Below, piece by piece: positions 43,254-56,200 of a stretch of DNA of 64,000 nucleotides (positions are counted from its first letter, which is position 1; each line of letters starts with the position of its first letter). The notes under the pieces were generated by a model. The model saw only the letters and a program-made list of their open reading frames with translations, was not told where the DNA came from and ran no database searches. This DNA comes from Tetrapyrgos nigripes (taxonomy: Eukaryota > Basidiomycota > Agaricomycetes > Agaricales > Campanellaceae): assembly GCA_013368315.1 (NCBI GenBank), contig JAACJM010000057.1:186001-250000 (forward strand). Direction: 5' to 3'. A program made the translations under genes and the position numbers.

Positions 43254-46060
43254 TTATGCAGCCACCGCGGCATTGGGGTCCCGGAAAACCTAAGGAGAGG
43301 TGAGAATGAAGAAAGCAAGACCAGATGGCATGGTCGCTACTGACCTTCAAATTCCAAATATCTCCAACCTTCGTATCAGCAAATCCCTCATCCCCAACGA
43401 TTCCATCATTTTGGATTTTGAGTCCTTGTTCATTCGCGAGATGTAGAAGGCAGATGAAGCAGAAGCTAGTACTGATCTCTTCCATCTTATCTCGTGGATA
43501 TGATTTCTGTAGATTAGATATGACGGAGGAAAAGGGCCGTCCTTCAGAAGGCTCGGTTGCTTCGGGCTCTTCCAGGTCATCGACGTCCTATTTGTGAACG
43601 ATTTAGATTGAGGAACCTGTTGTAAAGAAAAGGACTGACCATGTCATCATCGTTCTCGTTGGCTTTCTTTGCAGGCACAGTGATATCCAGCCCTTTCCAA
43701 ATATTTTCCTTGAGTTTCCTGACATCGACCCGCTTCGCCCTTTTCGCATATTTGACGAATTCCGGCTTGACGCGACGTGATTGGCCTTGTGTCGAAGTAA
43801 GGATGTCTTGTTCGTCGTCCACTGCCGCGTTCCCAACACCATCACCATCGTAGATGTCGTCGAATCCTGGGCCATCATCGTAATCGTCATTGAAGAATTG
43901 AGTGTTGAAGGGGATAGCCCCGCCGTCGGCTGCTGCAATTATTAAGATCAGTCAAGATCGTTATGGGGCTAAAAAACTACTTTACTTTCGTCACCATCTT
44001 CGCCACCACGTCCAGCTGCTTGCTCCGCCGCCGCTTCAGCCCAGAATTGAGCATCAACCTCGCCATTGATGGCATCATTGTTTTGCATTCTGCGGCCTCG
44101 CATCTTGAGCTGTCATGAGGAAAACCTTACCTGTCAGCGAATAGGCGGGGTAATCAACAGTGGAACGGACACGCACAGCAAACTTCGGCTTCAGGAAAAG
44201 TGTGATCAGTTGTTTACTCGAGAAGTGCATGTCGTCTGGCAGCTTGTGGTCATCCCGCTTATCCTTGGGTTTGGTCTTGCGTTTTGATTTTGTGCTCGAG
44301 TATCCAGGCAAGTTGATGGAAGCACCCTTGCCAGGAGGGGCAAAGAGCTCTTTGGCTATGTCGTCTACTGATTTCTCGGGGTCGCGAGGTGCCATGAAGT
44401 CAATCTTGTTGGGCTCTTTCTTTTCACGTCGGGCCTTGGGCGCTTTGTCGGCGTCACCTTCCGCTGTTTGAAACAGGTCAGTGACTCCATCTAACACAGG
44501 GTCTTAGCTACCAGGACTCACGCCTTCGGATTGGTCTTCGCATTTTCCAGTGCTCAGGTCCAGCCCAGTTCTTGCGGATGAAATCCTCTCCAAAGTAATC
44601 CAGAGTACCTCCATTGTTTTCGTCTGTCATCGCTAGGACGAGATCCCGTTGATCTGGAGCGCGACGAGGATCGAAAGGAACAAACGGTCCTCCCGATCCC
44701 GGCTGTCCAGCTGGAGCTTCGCCAGCAGGAACACCGGTAGAACTATTGTCATCGTCGCCACCCATCATGTCGAACCCTCCACCGTAGTCATCCGCCACAG
44801 CATCATTGCCTACGAAGAAGTCCTCGACGAGAGCATCTTCAACACCCATCCCCATATCGTGGCTGGCGTCGAAGTCGTTGCCGTCGTCATCATCGTCGTC
44901 GATTTGGGTGTTGTCTTGATAGAAAGTCATATCGTCCTGAGAGTTGTTCTTGGAGAAAGAGAAGTCTTCCAATGAATGACATATTGCCATGCCATCCAGT
45001 ATTCCTAGCTCGGGAAAGAACTCCTCTAATCAAGGTATCAGAACACATCACTAACTGAGATGACCAGACTCACTTCGTAGTTGACTGAGATCAATCATAT
45101 CTTCCGGCTCGTCGATGACTTCCTCTTCAACTTTAGAGGCCGAGTCACTTGCGTCGAAAACAACCCTCAGACCACCATCCTGACCAACACCCAAACTGAG
45201 GTGGTTCATCAACAAACCTTGAGCACCACCTTCGTCAAAGTCGGCACAGGTCTTTTTGAAGAGAGGATCGACACTGAACTCCAAATCCAATTTTTTCGTC
45301 CGTAATTGATTCGGGTCCTTGGCCAGAGTCGCCCCAGGCCGATGAGCCTTCTTCTTCTTCTTTTCGGCCGGGTCCTCATCGGGATTGTCTGAGCCAGCCT
45401 CATCGTTATCATCTAGCGAACCACCAGAGGCGAGATTGTTGGCGAGTTTGGCTGTTTCTGTTCCGACGCTATCAACACGACTGGTCCAGATTTTGACACA
45501 TCCATCAAGGGTACATGACGCGCGTTGGAAATTTATGGAGTTGTCATCGTTGCGGAGGAGAGTCGTGTCATGGAAGTAGTCGATGAGCGCGACGTTCCAT
45601 GTGTTTGTGGCATTGATTTTCTAAGTCATATGAACCGACTGGACGCGTAGATTGCAGCGTGAGCACTCACATTATCAGTTGCCATCTTGATCCATTCTTC
45701 ATAGTTGATAGTCATGACTTCCTTGGATTCAGGAAGGGGAGCTGCGACCGTCTTCAACTGTCGTTTCTGCTTTCCTGTCCTCGAAGTGTCGGCATCATTG
45801 ACTTCGGAGGAAGGTCCAGCCTGGGGGTTGTCTACGGCAGCAAATTTAGTGCTCTTCCTGCGTTTCCGCTTCTCAGCAGCATCATCGTTGATAGAGCGAG
45901 CTCCTGAATCCGAGACAAAACTGGTGTCTGCTTGGAGATGAGCTTCGCTGAGTCGCTTTCTGATGCCTGAGCGGTGAGGTTTAGGTGTTTCTGGTTCCGA
46001 GTTGTACCCTTCTTCTTCTTCATCGTCGTATAGAGGCTGGGAACGGTCTGCACGCGCCAT
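43254..46060 (-). CDS. BRN1: Condensin subunit Brn1 (CAP-H/Barren)
   Basis: Start [18 protein letters not shown] (ATG 46058-46060). The N-terminal kleisin region contains [20 protein letters not shown], then [15 protein letters not shown] and [25 protein letters not shown]. The middle is acidic; the C-terminal half has [39 protein letters not shown], and the winged-helix end [20 protein letters not shown] followed by [17 protein letters not shown]. This is the Barren/CAP-H order. Brn1 closes the SMC2-SMC4 ring in condensin during mitosis. An ACGCGT box at 46118-46123, 58 bp upstream, and CACGTG at 46095-46100 lie in the promoter shared with RPL30. Confidence 0.94.
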
Positions 46061-46259
46061 CGTCGTTGGAGTCAACAAGTTGGAGACAGTTAAACACGTG
46101 AGATGTTACACCACGCGACGCGTTACGGTCACGTATCACATGATTGCGTCTGGCATGGCTGAGTTTGAAATTACGCTAAAACTGTATAGTTCTGTCGGAA
46201 TCTTTCTGCAAAAAAGTTTGTCAATCCTATCCGACAACGCCAATATCCGACAACAGTCG
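46061..46259. promoter_or_regulatory. Divergent BRN1/RPL30 promoter with CACGTG and ACGCGT
   Basis: These 199 bp between opposite start codons contain CACGTG at 46095-46100 and ACGCGT at 46118-46123. The latter is MCB-like and fits cell-cycle control of condensin; the former recurs in other promoters of this window. Confidence 0.45.
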
Positions 46260-46776
46260 ATGGCCCCCACCAAAAAGTCCAAGGCAGCTAAATCCACCGA
46301 GTCTATCACCGCAAGGCTCGCTCTTGTCGTCAAGTCGGGCAAGTACAGCCTTGGGTACAAGTCCGCTCTGAAGCAGATGAGGAACGGCAAAGGTGAGTAC
46401 TCCAGTCAATGTCTCCGGGGGCTGGAGCATAAGGCTGAGAAGGTCCCTTGAACTGACGTGATGTCTGCTCTTTTCCATTTGCATCGTCTCTGGCGAATGT
46501 GATGTGTTGCAGCCAAACTCGTCCTCATTGCCGGTAACTGTCCACCCCTCCGCAAATCCGAGCTGGAATATTACGCTATGCTTTCAAAAACCCAGGTGCA
46601 TCACTTTGCTGGCACCAACGTAGCGCTCGGTACTGCTGCTGGTAAACTCTTCCGCGTCGGGTGAGTGTCACTGGTTTTTTACTTCTTCCCCAAAACTGAC
46701 CAATACTTCCAGTGTGATGACTGTCACCGACCAAGGAGACTCTGACCTCCTCACCATCGCTGAGAACACTGCATAG
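46260..46776 (+). CDS. RPL30: 60S ribosomal protein L30 (eL30)
   Basis: Three exons (46260-46392, 46513-46660, 46713-46776) give 114 residues, standard for eL30. Diagnostic blocks: [60 protein letters not shown] and a short acidic end [15 protein letters not shown]. It is a structural protein of the large subunit; in yeast it also represses its own splicing through an RNA kink-turn at the first intron, which I did not look for in detail here. The first intron (46393-46512) is longer than most in the window. Confidence 0.97.
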
Positions 46777-46890
46777 ACAACCAAAAGCAGTCATTTATGT
46801 ACTATGCACATGTATCATATCATGCTAATATGAGGGCCTCACGATTATGCTTGCGTGGTTTTCCAATGGACCATACAGTACAACGCTGAA

Positions 46891-48584
46891 TTACAACAAT
46901 GCAGGAGACATTTCCACTATCGAACGGGGTCCCTTTTGACTATAATCTCCTTTCGAAACGAAATTTTTCGCGTTGGGGTCGTTGATGAAAGTAAGCTGAG
47001 GGGGGCCATTAGTAAAGAACCAGCTTTCGAGAGAGAGCAAAATTACCTTGGCCACTATACTGCTGCCCAGGAAGGCCGCATAACCCTCCCCAGTGTCCCT
47101 GTATTCGGGGTAATAGTCTGGGACGTTCAGAAGACGTATGGCTCGCGGCTGTATATCCGTCTGAAGTTCAGGGTTTACCACGTATGGCGCCAGACGTGAT
47201 TGGAGAGCGATGGCTAGACCTGCAAGAATGAGTTGTATACAGCATCCGAGAAAAAGATTTGACATGCTCACCTTTGACATTCTTTGTCAAATCGCCAGTG
47301 ACGACGACACCCTGCCATATATACTGTCGTTGATCCACGTCTGCTTGTCGGATAGCACGGGCCACTGCTTCCTGCAGCGACAGATATAGCACACTGGGGT
47401 TGGAATGGTCTCCTTTGCCCATCAAAGTGGGGTCAAAGAGAGGTTCGCAGAAACGATGTCGCTCCTTCCCTAGAACAATGGATTGTCCTTTGAACTGGAC
47501 GGTGATTAAATCCATGGTTTCAATTTCCCTGGCACGGGCTTGCTGCTCTGCAGTTTGTTTTTGCGACTGTTTCTTCTTCATTCCGCTCTCGATAACAGCC
47601 TTTTCTTTCCCTGCTACGACGATAGCGGCAATATCTGTTATGCCATCATCCTCGATCATCGCAGTCTCGCCGTCAGAAGGGACTTTGATGTAGCCATCCT
47701 TCCATATCTGTTCCACGAAAGCCAGAAGAGTCGAGTCAAGTGCGTCGGGTTCTAATGGGGATTCTGGTGGGGAAATGGCTGTCATTACGGATTGGTTGGA
47801 TTTGAGCAGATTGGCCAAATATCTCTGGCAGTCGTTGATACCGATGGATGTTGTTAGAGTGCCAGAGTGAATGATAAACCCTTCGTATACAGGTGTGATA
47901 TCTGTGTGGTTGTAGTCAACATCGACGACAACGCCGCTGAGACTGATGGTTGCGTAGATTTGAGCCATGGGGCGCTCCAGAACTCCAAAACCAGCGACAT
48001 TGAAGCGTTCAAAAAATATTTGACATATTTGTTCGTATACTTCCCTCGAAAGGCCAGCAGGGATGGAAAGAAGAACTGGTGACTCGTTCTGCACACGTTT
48101 CCGCTGTAGACTTGTGAACAGTATGTATTTCCTAGGAAAAGAAGTTATACCAACCGAAAGCTGGCAGTGAAATTGTTAACCGTACCATATAGCCTCTGCT
48201 TGCGTCCAATCTCGTATACCTCCATCTGCAAACGGCCAAGAGACTATAATGTCCTGTCCCGATGCAAGTGCTTCGTCCAACTGGCTTCCAACGAGATAGT
48301 CATGGACCGACACGCCAGGTATAGATGTTTGGGGCAAAGAAGTCGCACGACTGGAAGATGCACCGGTGTCTGTGCCATTTTGAGTGACTTCGCTCGTTGA
48401 CGCGCTCCTCCGGAGACCGACACGCGCTGGTATTTCCTGTCAGAGTCATCAGCACAATGTTTTGGGAATTTTGCATTCTTCGCACCACTGAAGGTGTCTT
48501 CAAGAGTTCATGAAGACCAAGACCAGCTCGGACAACGGTCCGTGCAGTCTCGATGATGACCACTGTTGCGTCGCGAAAAGACAT
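46891..48584 (-). CDS. ARP9: Actin-related protein Arp9 (SWI/SNF-RSC subunit)
   Basis: Start MSFRDATVVIIETARTVVRA, with GLGLHELLKTPSV, the divergent phosphate-1 loop of Arp9. Further actin-fold segments: ILFTSLQRKRVQNESPVLLS, IPAGLSREVYEQICQIFFER, FNVAGFGVLERPMAQIYATI, and GVVVDVDYNHTDITPVYEGF, the phosphate-2 region, followed by a large insert with GMKKKQSQKQTAEQQ. The C-terminus includes WQGVVVTGDLTKNVKG and PDYYPEYRDTGEGYAAFLGS SIVAK. Arp9 with Arp7 forms the regulatory module of fungal SWI/SNF and RSC remodellers in the nucleus. It is divergent from the BRAP2-like gene with only 91 bp between starts. Confidence 0.87.
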
Positions 48585-48675
48585 TGCAACTGACAGTCGC
48601 TCATGTGACTTCCCCTTAATCGGCAATTCTGTGTTACGTCAGTCTTCTCTTCCTGAGCAATGACTAGTGCTTGAG

Positions 48676-50626
48676 ATGCGAGGCTATCACATTCGTATCG
48701 TTTTCAGTAAAAACCCCAATTTTACCTCTATCTTTGACAGACTTCCTTCAGAATCTGCGAAACCTACACATCGCCGGAACGCAACTTACAATCCGCACAA
48801 AACAGACTACAGACTAGGACCCATACGCATCGATTGGCTGGACAAACCAAACATGAATACTTCTTCTTCAGGAAAGGAAAAAGAAGGTCGTTCAGGTAGG
48901 TTCAGGAATTACAGTCCGAGCCATACTACTGACAGAACCCAGGATCTGCTGTTGCCGAGTTCATTCCTAATTCTGGTTCTACGAATCTACCTGATGGTGT
49001 TGTTCGTGTATTTCGTGACAGTGAAAATACCTCAACCTCGGGTGCCGTGGACCGACCAATAGTCGATGGCGTCGTTCTCGGAGTGCTAGCTGTACCTTCC
49101 TGGATGACTCCCTCCGATTTTCTAGCCTTTGTCGCTCCTGCAGCAGAGAGTATCTCTCATTTACGGATGATACGGTATGTCTTCAGTCATGCAAGGAAGA
49201 GCACATTGATCCAACACTCGCTAGAGACTCGGTTCCTAATCGTTCCATGGTACTCATCAAATTTTCCAAAGCTGAAGACGCAGCAGAATTCATCGAGGCC
49301 TACAACGGAAAGCCTTTCAATTCGATGGAGGTACGGCACCTTGAGCACACACTCATAGCAGCTCTAACATCCTTCCTAGCCTGAACTTTGCAATGTGGTC
49401 CGTGTCCTTTCGGTAAACATTGACACAGACGACACTGTTGTGCAAGGCATAGCCCCATTCATTCCCCCGCAGAATGGAATGTACGAACTACCGACTTGTC
49501 CTGTATGCTTAGAGAGGATGGATTCTGCTGTGACCGGTCTCATAACCGTGCCTTGCTCTCATTCATTCCATTGCATGTGTCTCAGCAAATGGGGGGATAG
49601 TCGGCAAGCATCACTGTTTCCTCTCCAATCTTTTATCATCTCACATCACTCCCTAGATGCCCGGTCTGTAGGTACTCACAGACTTTAATGTCCTCTCATC
49701 CTGCTTCTTCTTCTTCAACAAGGCCCACTCCCTTTCCTTTCGCAAACCCATCCGCACCCATGCTTTCCTCATGTTCATCATGTTCATCGACGACAAACCT
49801 CTGGATATGTCTCATATGCGGAAACATTGGGTGTGGGAGATACGGACGAGCCCACGCACACAGTCACTACCAGTCAACAACACACCTCTACGCGTTGGAA
49901 TTGGAGACGCAGCGTGTTTGGGATTACGCCGGTGATGGTTATGTCCATCGTCTGATACAGAACAGAGCAGATGGCAAGCTGGTCGAGCTACCTAGTGCTG
50001 CCTCGTCCATGAGCACTAGCCCAAGAGAAACAGGTCTTGGACCAAGTCCAGCTGATGCGTTGAGTGCTGAGAAAATAGAAGCAATTGGGATTGAGTATTC
50101 CTACTTGTTGACTTCTCAGCTGGATTCTCAACGAGCGTATTATGAAGAACAAACGACAGAGTTGCAGAGTGAAGTGGGCGAAATGAGGATGATGCTGGAG
50201 CGAATGACGCGCGACCTTGAGCAGGAGAGACGAGCGGCACAAGACGCTGAGAACGAAAGGCGTAGAGAGGAGGAGGCGAGACTTGCTGAGGTTGTCAAAG
50301 ATAAGGCCAAAGCCCAGACTAGGGCAGAGAAGATGACCGAGTTGGCTCGAAGGCTGGAGAAGGATCTGCGTGAGGAGAGGGCGGTTAGTGAGGGTCTGAT
50401 GCAAAATCTTACCAAACTGAAGGAGAAAACGGATGAGTTCGAGAAGGACAAAGAAGAGTGTAGGGCGAAGATTTCCGAGCTGGAAGAGCAGCTTCGGGAC
50501 GTGATGTTCTTCCTGGAGGCTAAAACGGAGATCGAGAAAGGTGAAGGGGTTGCGGGGGAAGCCGCAGGTGGTTCTATTGAAATGTCTTCATCAAAGGACT
50601 CGAAAAAGAAAAAGAACAGGAGATAG
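48676..50626 (+). CDS. ETP1: BRAP2/Etp1-like RING and UBP zinc-finger protein
   Basis: Start chosen at [14 protein letters not shown]. The N-terminal BRAP2 domain includes [20 protein letters not shown] and [20 protein letters not shown]. The RING-H2 finger is [20 protein letters not shown], then [16 protein letters not shown], completed across a short intron near 49602-49660. The UBP-type zinc finger follows: [40 protein letters not shown] and [12 protein letters not shown]. The C-terminal third is a strong coiled coil rich in Glu/Arg ending in a KKKKNRR basic tail. Human BRAP binds BRCA1 NLS and Ras pathway parts; yeast Etp1 acts in the ethanol response. It is probably a cytosolic ubiquitin ligase. 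Confidence 0.92.
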
Positions 50627-50682
50627 CGTAGTACTTGAAAGTTATATTTTTGTAATACTGACAAACTTATCGATTCGCGTCC

Positions 50683-52997
50683 ATGGACACTGACGTTCTT
50701 GAACATCTTCCACCTTATCCTTCGTCTCATGCACGAAAATCTTTACCAGCTTCTCAACTTGCGATCCTGAACCAAAAGATTGCAATTTGCTTAACCAGCA
50801 CTCTTTCTCTTCCACCTGCGAAATGCGATAAACCTGCAACGCGCACCTTCATCGCGACTTATGCCAGCGACACTGCCCTCCAGACTCTACAGTCCCTGAT
50901 ATGGGAACCCGATACATCTTCCTCAAAGGATGAGAAGCTGATCCGGAGGAACGTCCTACGACTCGCAGAAAGACTAGCCCCAAGTCTGAACGCACAAACC
51001 CTCGTGGACCTTGCAGTCGTTTACGGGACCATCAATCCTTCTCGCACCAGAACCGTTTTTGCGGCTGCTTTCAAGACCAACTCATCACTATCCAATGCTG
51101 GGCCCGAACTGGTTTCAGCATTCACTACATTGTTGGAATCGGGGGAGTCCTTAGGCCTCTATAATCTTCGAAAATCTTCTCATTGCATATCATGTCTTCT
51201 CCGTGTCTTGCCTCCCGAAGCATTACAATACTTTGCGCACTCCAAAGACTTTTACATTGCTATTGCAAAAGCTTACGACCAAAGACTCGTTTCCATCGCC
51301 AATTCATATGGAGGATTATCAATTATTCAGAATGCAGAAGGAAGAGAGTTGGCTTGGGATGATTGGGAGAAGATCTGGTTGGAAACGAAGGTTGCCTTGA
51401 TGGATTCCTTTCACGCATGTATTTCGTTCCTGCTGAAGCAGCTCGCTGCGGCATCAGGACGAAATCTTGCCGTTGAGGTCGAACGTGCCTTCGAGATTGT
51501 GTTTGGGCTTTTGCAACTCGACTCGTCTGCCTCCGACGGCAGCAGCCCTACACCTTTTCTGAACCAGTCGCTCTTAGCAGACTACCAGCACTCTTACGAC
51601 CTTACGCGTACTCTTTCCGCTGCTCTTCGTCATGCAGAAGAGCGCGATGCTAGACTGGATTTACTCGAGTCTAGCCTTCGTTCTTTGGATGGTGCTTCCA
51701 GTGGTAGCTCCAGTCCCGGCGCAGGCTCGTCTACTCACAAGAACCCTGGCGTATTGAAGCTTCTGCTTCGTTCTTCCGGGGTTCCTGTTGGCGTCGACAA
51801 TCTTGGGAAAGGGAAGCATGTTGACAAGGGGAAAGCGAAGGAAGTTTATCTCAGTGAACCGGTACATGCATCTTCATCCAACCCGGATCCTGACCTCGAC
51901 GTCAAGATTTCTCAAGTCCTTGATATTTTCCCGGACCAGTCACCCGAGTATATAAAAGCGTTGCTGTCACATTCTTCTTACCCTTTCCACGGAAACCCGG
52001 AGAAGCTTATCGAGGCCTTACTCGAGGGCACGGCACCTCCATACGAACAGTTACTCCAAACCGAGGAGACGTCGGTTCCTGCAAATAAGGAGGCATACTC
52101 CGTATCAGAGAGACGCAATATCTTTGATGATAATGAGATGGATCTATCTAAACTACGTGTTGGCAAGAAAGCGTAAGTTTTCATTTCTACACTCAGAGGC
52201 TCATCGTATCTGACTGCGACATGTAGCGAAAACGAGACGACTTTCCTTCGCGACAGGGCTTTCATCGAACAAATGAAAGCTGATATACTTCGACGTGCGG
52301 AACAACTTTCTGATGAGGAAGATGAAGAGATGGAAGAGCGCAAAGAAGAGACTCTAGCATTTGAAGACGATGTAGAGCTAGATGGACACGTCAAAGTTCT
52401 AGGAGATGGGGAAGAGAGTGGAGAAGATAGTGATGAAGAAGCACCTCAAGGCTCCGAGACAATTCTAGAGCTTGCGTACATTCGGGATCCAAAATTATTT
52501 GACAGAGACGCAAATACAAGAAGAAGTAAAGCCAGAGCTGAACTAAAGGCACAAACGAGTAAGTTCTCTGGTTATAACCGTGTTCTGATTGTCTGACTAA
52601 AATGCATAGATCTGGATGACGAACAGATTGAAGGATGGAGGATTATGCTGGAACGAAATGTGAGTACATTGCTATTTGATTCTACTTCGTGTGTCAGTGA
52701 CTAAGTAACAAAAATACACTGTAGCCCAAAAAGGAGCAGATCCTCCAGAAACATGAATTTTCTGGTAACAAACCTGGTCCTATTCAAGCTGAGCAACCCA
52801 ACATTGGATCTAGTCGAGGAAGAGGTGGCCATGGCGGCAGAGGGCGTGGTGGTCGAGGGCGTGGAAGTGGCGGCGGGGGAAGAGGTGGAGGAGGTGGCGG
52901 TGGTAATTCAGCTCGTGAACGTGCTTGGAAGGATAAGAACAAGGGTACCCGTGCGAACCACGACAGGAAGCGTGGTCATGACAAAAAAAATGGCTAG
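50683..52997 (+). CDS. CUE-domain protein, RQT3/ASCC2-like
   Basis: Exon 1 codes for 497 residues from MDTDVLEHLPPYPSS. It is helical, with a CUE domain at about residues 405-450 (VKISQVLDIFPDQSPEYIKA LLSHSSYPFHGNPEKLIEALL). RRNIFDDNEMDLSKLRVGKK then joins three more exons with an acidic tract, the conserved-looking ELAYIRDPKLFDRD, and a C-terminal RGG-type tail (SRGRGGHGGRGRGGRGRGSG) ending GHDKKNG. The stop is TAG at 52995-52997. ASCC2/Cue3 is the ubiquitin-binding subunit of the ASC-1/RQT complex that splits collided ribosomes. With VMS1 upstream, the window holds two ribosome quality-control factors, though 18 kb apart. Confidence 0.82.
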
Positions 52998-53169
52998 AGC
53001 TGGAGGTCCTTCTGCTTGATGTACATTTTACCATCAGAGTGTAGTCTTGTAGACATTGATGTGGATTCTTATTATTTTTTTTTCATCACTTGTGCTCTAG
53101 ACCCGCTCTCTCCCTTTACCTTTCTGGTACAGGCAAGGTCCGCAAGATCGTCAGCCAAGCGGCAGGGAC

Positions 53170-53228
53170 ACGCGTCGAATATGAAAGATAGTATGGACGC
53201 ATTTATAGTAAATGGGCGCTAAACGCGT
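53170..53228. promoter_or_regulatory. Two ACGCGT boxes upstream of the DUF3684 gene
   Basis: ACGCGT occurs at 53170-53175 and 53223-53228, 98 and 45 bp before the start codon at 53274. They match the MCB hexamer. Cell-cycle control is a guess from sequence only. Confidence 0.35.
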
Positions 53229-53273
53229 GTACAGCCCTCGTACAGCCTTTACACCTCCTGAAGCTGACACTCG

Positions 53274-56200
53274 ATGGCCTTGCAAGCCAGGGATGCACTT
53301 TGGTCATCTGGAGTTGACGAAAGTGTTGAGGTCAATCAACGAGCTCTAATTGACAAAGGTGGGTTCACCAGTTATTTTTATTACGAGTTCTCATTTTGGC
53401 AAATTTCAGTCCTAGCTCGCTACTCTGGAGAATTTACAGTCTTTAGAGAACTTCTCCAGAATTCAGATGATGCACAATCCAAGGCCGTAGAGATCCGTTT
53501 TGAAACAAAGCAATATATAGACAGCAAGTCCTCTGCATCGTTGGAAACCAACTCCGAAAGTGTTGGCCGTCCCCTTCCTGACCTCAAGACAGCTCTTGTG
53601 CGCTGTGTTACTTCCGCCTGTTGGAACCTGTGATTCATCCTTGGCATTACGCAGGTACATCAGTGGACTTTCAAGAATAATGGAATAGTGTTCAGAGATG
53701 AGGATTGGAGTCGGCTTAAGAAGATTGGTGTGTCATCCTGATTTACTGGCGTCTGCATTGCGATTCATGTTGTTACTAGCCGAGGGAAATCCAGACGAAG
53801 AGAAAATTGGAGCGTTTGGTGTAGGCAAGTGATTATTATGAGGTTCAAGTGTTATTTGGACATTGACGTCGGGCGTAGGCTTCTACAGTCTCTTTTCGGT
53901 GACTGAAGAGCCGTTCGTGACATCAGGAGGTACGGTCTCAGCAATCAGGTTTGGGCTCGTCTGAACATGTTCAAATGTAGGTCAATGGATGGGTTTCTAT
54001 TGGAAGGACAAGAAGGACCAGGTGTGTTATCTTTCACTCAGTCACGGCGCCTTCTAAACAAGTCATCTAGTTATTTGCTCGCAGAGGGAAACTACCTGAA
54101 GATGGACCCGCAGTCGAATGGACTTCTTTCGAGATGTCACTTAGAGAACCAGCACCCATCCCAGTTCCTTTTGACTTCGCGAGATTCTTAGCTTCATCCA
54201 TCACTTTCATGGCCTACCTATCAGAAGTCAGCGTCTATTTCGATGACAAACGACTGGTCAAACTCTCCAAAGATTCCGGTGTGCCCAAGTCGTTAGGGAT
54301 ACCTAAAGGAATACAAACCTCTAGCAAACTTAACATTATGAACGTCATGAACCTTCGCTCTACTCGTGCGTAATCTGACGGAAGGTGAATAACTATACTG
54401 ATGCCAGGCCATTGTAGCCCTCCATATCAAGGCTGAAGTCATGGGCTTGGTCTACTCTTCCGGATCAGAGAAGCTTCCTCCGCCCTCAGCCTCGAAGACT
54501 TTAAGACCCCCGCAAAGTTCTGGTGGATTCTTCTCCTCTCTTTTCTCAGGATTTGGCGTCAGCACACCTCAGCGTTCTACTACTCCAGTAGTACCACAAC
54601 CAGCAGCTCCCCCAGTTGATCCCCTCTCTGTTAACGAGACTAGTGTCCTTTTATCGATATTCACAGCCGACGTGAATGTCAAATTAGACAAGAAGATTTC
54701 GGCAGAATTACACAGATCGACCAAGAAGAATCCTCCTAGCAAACTCAAGTACGAGCTCATCTATGTACGTATTTTCATGATGAGTATGATTGAAGATCGT
54801 CATTTAAAAGCGTTATTCTAGACCGGCAAGGACCAATATGATGCCAGTAAGAAAGAAGACGAGCAGCTACCATACACAACGGGTAGCGTCTTTCAAGGAT
54901 TACGAGCTGATCTTGAAGGGTATGCGTCAGTAGATCATGTTAGTATTACACTGACCTCTTTTCAGGACTGGATCAGCTCGCATTTTTATTGTGAGCCTGT
55001 TGCGGTAAAGTTCGCTTCTAATCTTATTAACGAAATACTGTAGGGACACGCGACAGCACAGACTACAGGTGTTGGTGGGCATATGGTGTGTTAGACATCC
55101 AATTCACGTTCTGCAAGCTCAGTCTAACAGTTTCGAAGAGTTCTAGGTTTATACCAACAGTAGAGCGAGAATCTATTGACTTGATGTGAGCGAAAACGAT
55201 ACAACTGATCTGAATACGCTGACCGAGGACCTATGTACCCAGGGACCGTAATGTCGCTGGTGAGTAGCTCTACGTTGTAGCATTTGCGCAGGTCCTTATT
55301 TTTTGTCAAGTCTGGAATAAGGAACTCCTGTTTGTTGGAGGAGTACTTGCCCGAGCTGCCTACGAGCTGGAATTGCGCGACGTGCAAGTTTCTTGGGAGG
55401 GGGCACTATCATCGCCATTATCAAAACCGGACCCAGAACTCAAGTCATGGCTGATGAATCGATCCATCCATGCTCTCAAATTCTTCACTTTCCACCAGTC
55501 GACTCCTTCTGCAGACGTGTCCAGCCTCCTTGAAAGTACCTTTTTCACATGTGCTTCCGGGCACAAATTTACCTTGATGTCCACCGTTGGTGTTCGTGAC
55601 GTCTCCGAAATTCGTTTACCGGACTCCTCTTTCTCGTTTTTGAAAGAACTGCCAGTCGTACCCGAAGAAATCATGTCAGAAGCTCGCTCTATGATCACTG
55701 CTTTGCAGAATCGGCAGCTCATCAAAGCGATTACCTTTGACGACGTTCTTAAGGAGCTACGCTCCCGCCCTCTCAGTGAAGTAGAACTCACCGCATGTAT
55801 GGAGTGGTGGGTCAAGCTCAACAGTGATGGGAATTCCCAGCGATACTCGACCGTCAGGACGCAGCTGCTTGATGCGACAGTGCTGACGATGGGCCAGCCA
55901 GGAGGTCCAGACGAGAAGATCATTCCGCTTAACACAATACGCTCATTCCTCAACCCACGCAGCCAACAGTTGGCGGGCATTCCATCCGATTCACCTCTAC
56001 CTGACAACTTGTTACCACCCTCTATCAGCAGAAATTTCACCCCTGATGCATTGTTCTCGTCTTTCGGTTTCCGTGAACTGACACTCACCGAATGGTTGCA
56101 ATATCTATGTTCGCCTGCAATGTCTACGAAACCGGAGTATGACATGGGCCTCTCTGCTCCCTGGGCTGAACAGGTCCTTGGAGTCCTTGCGAGGGCATGG

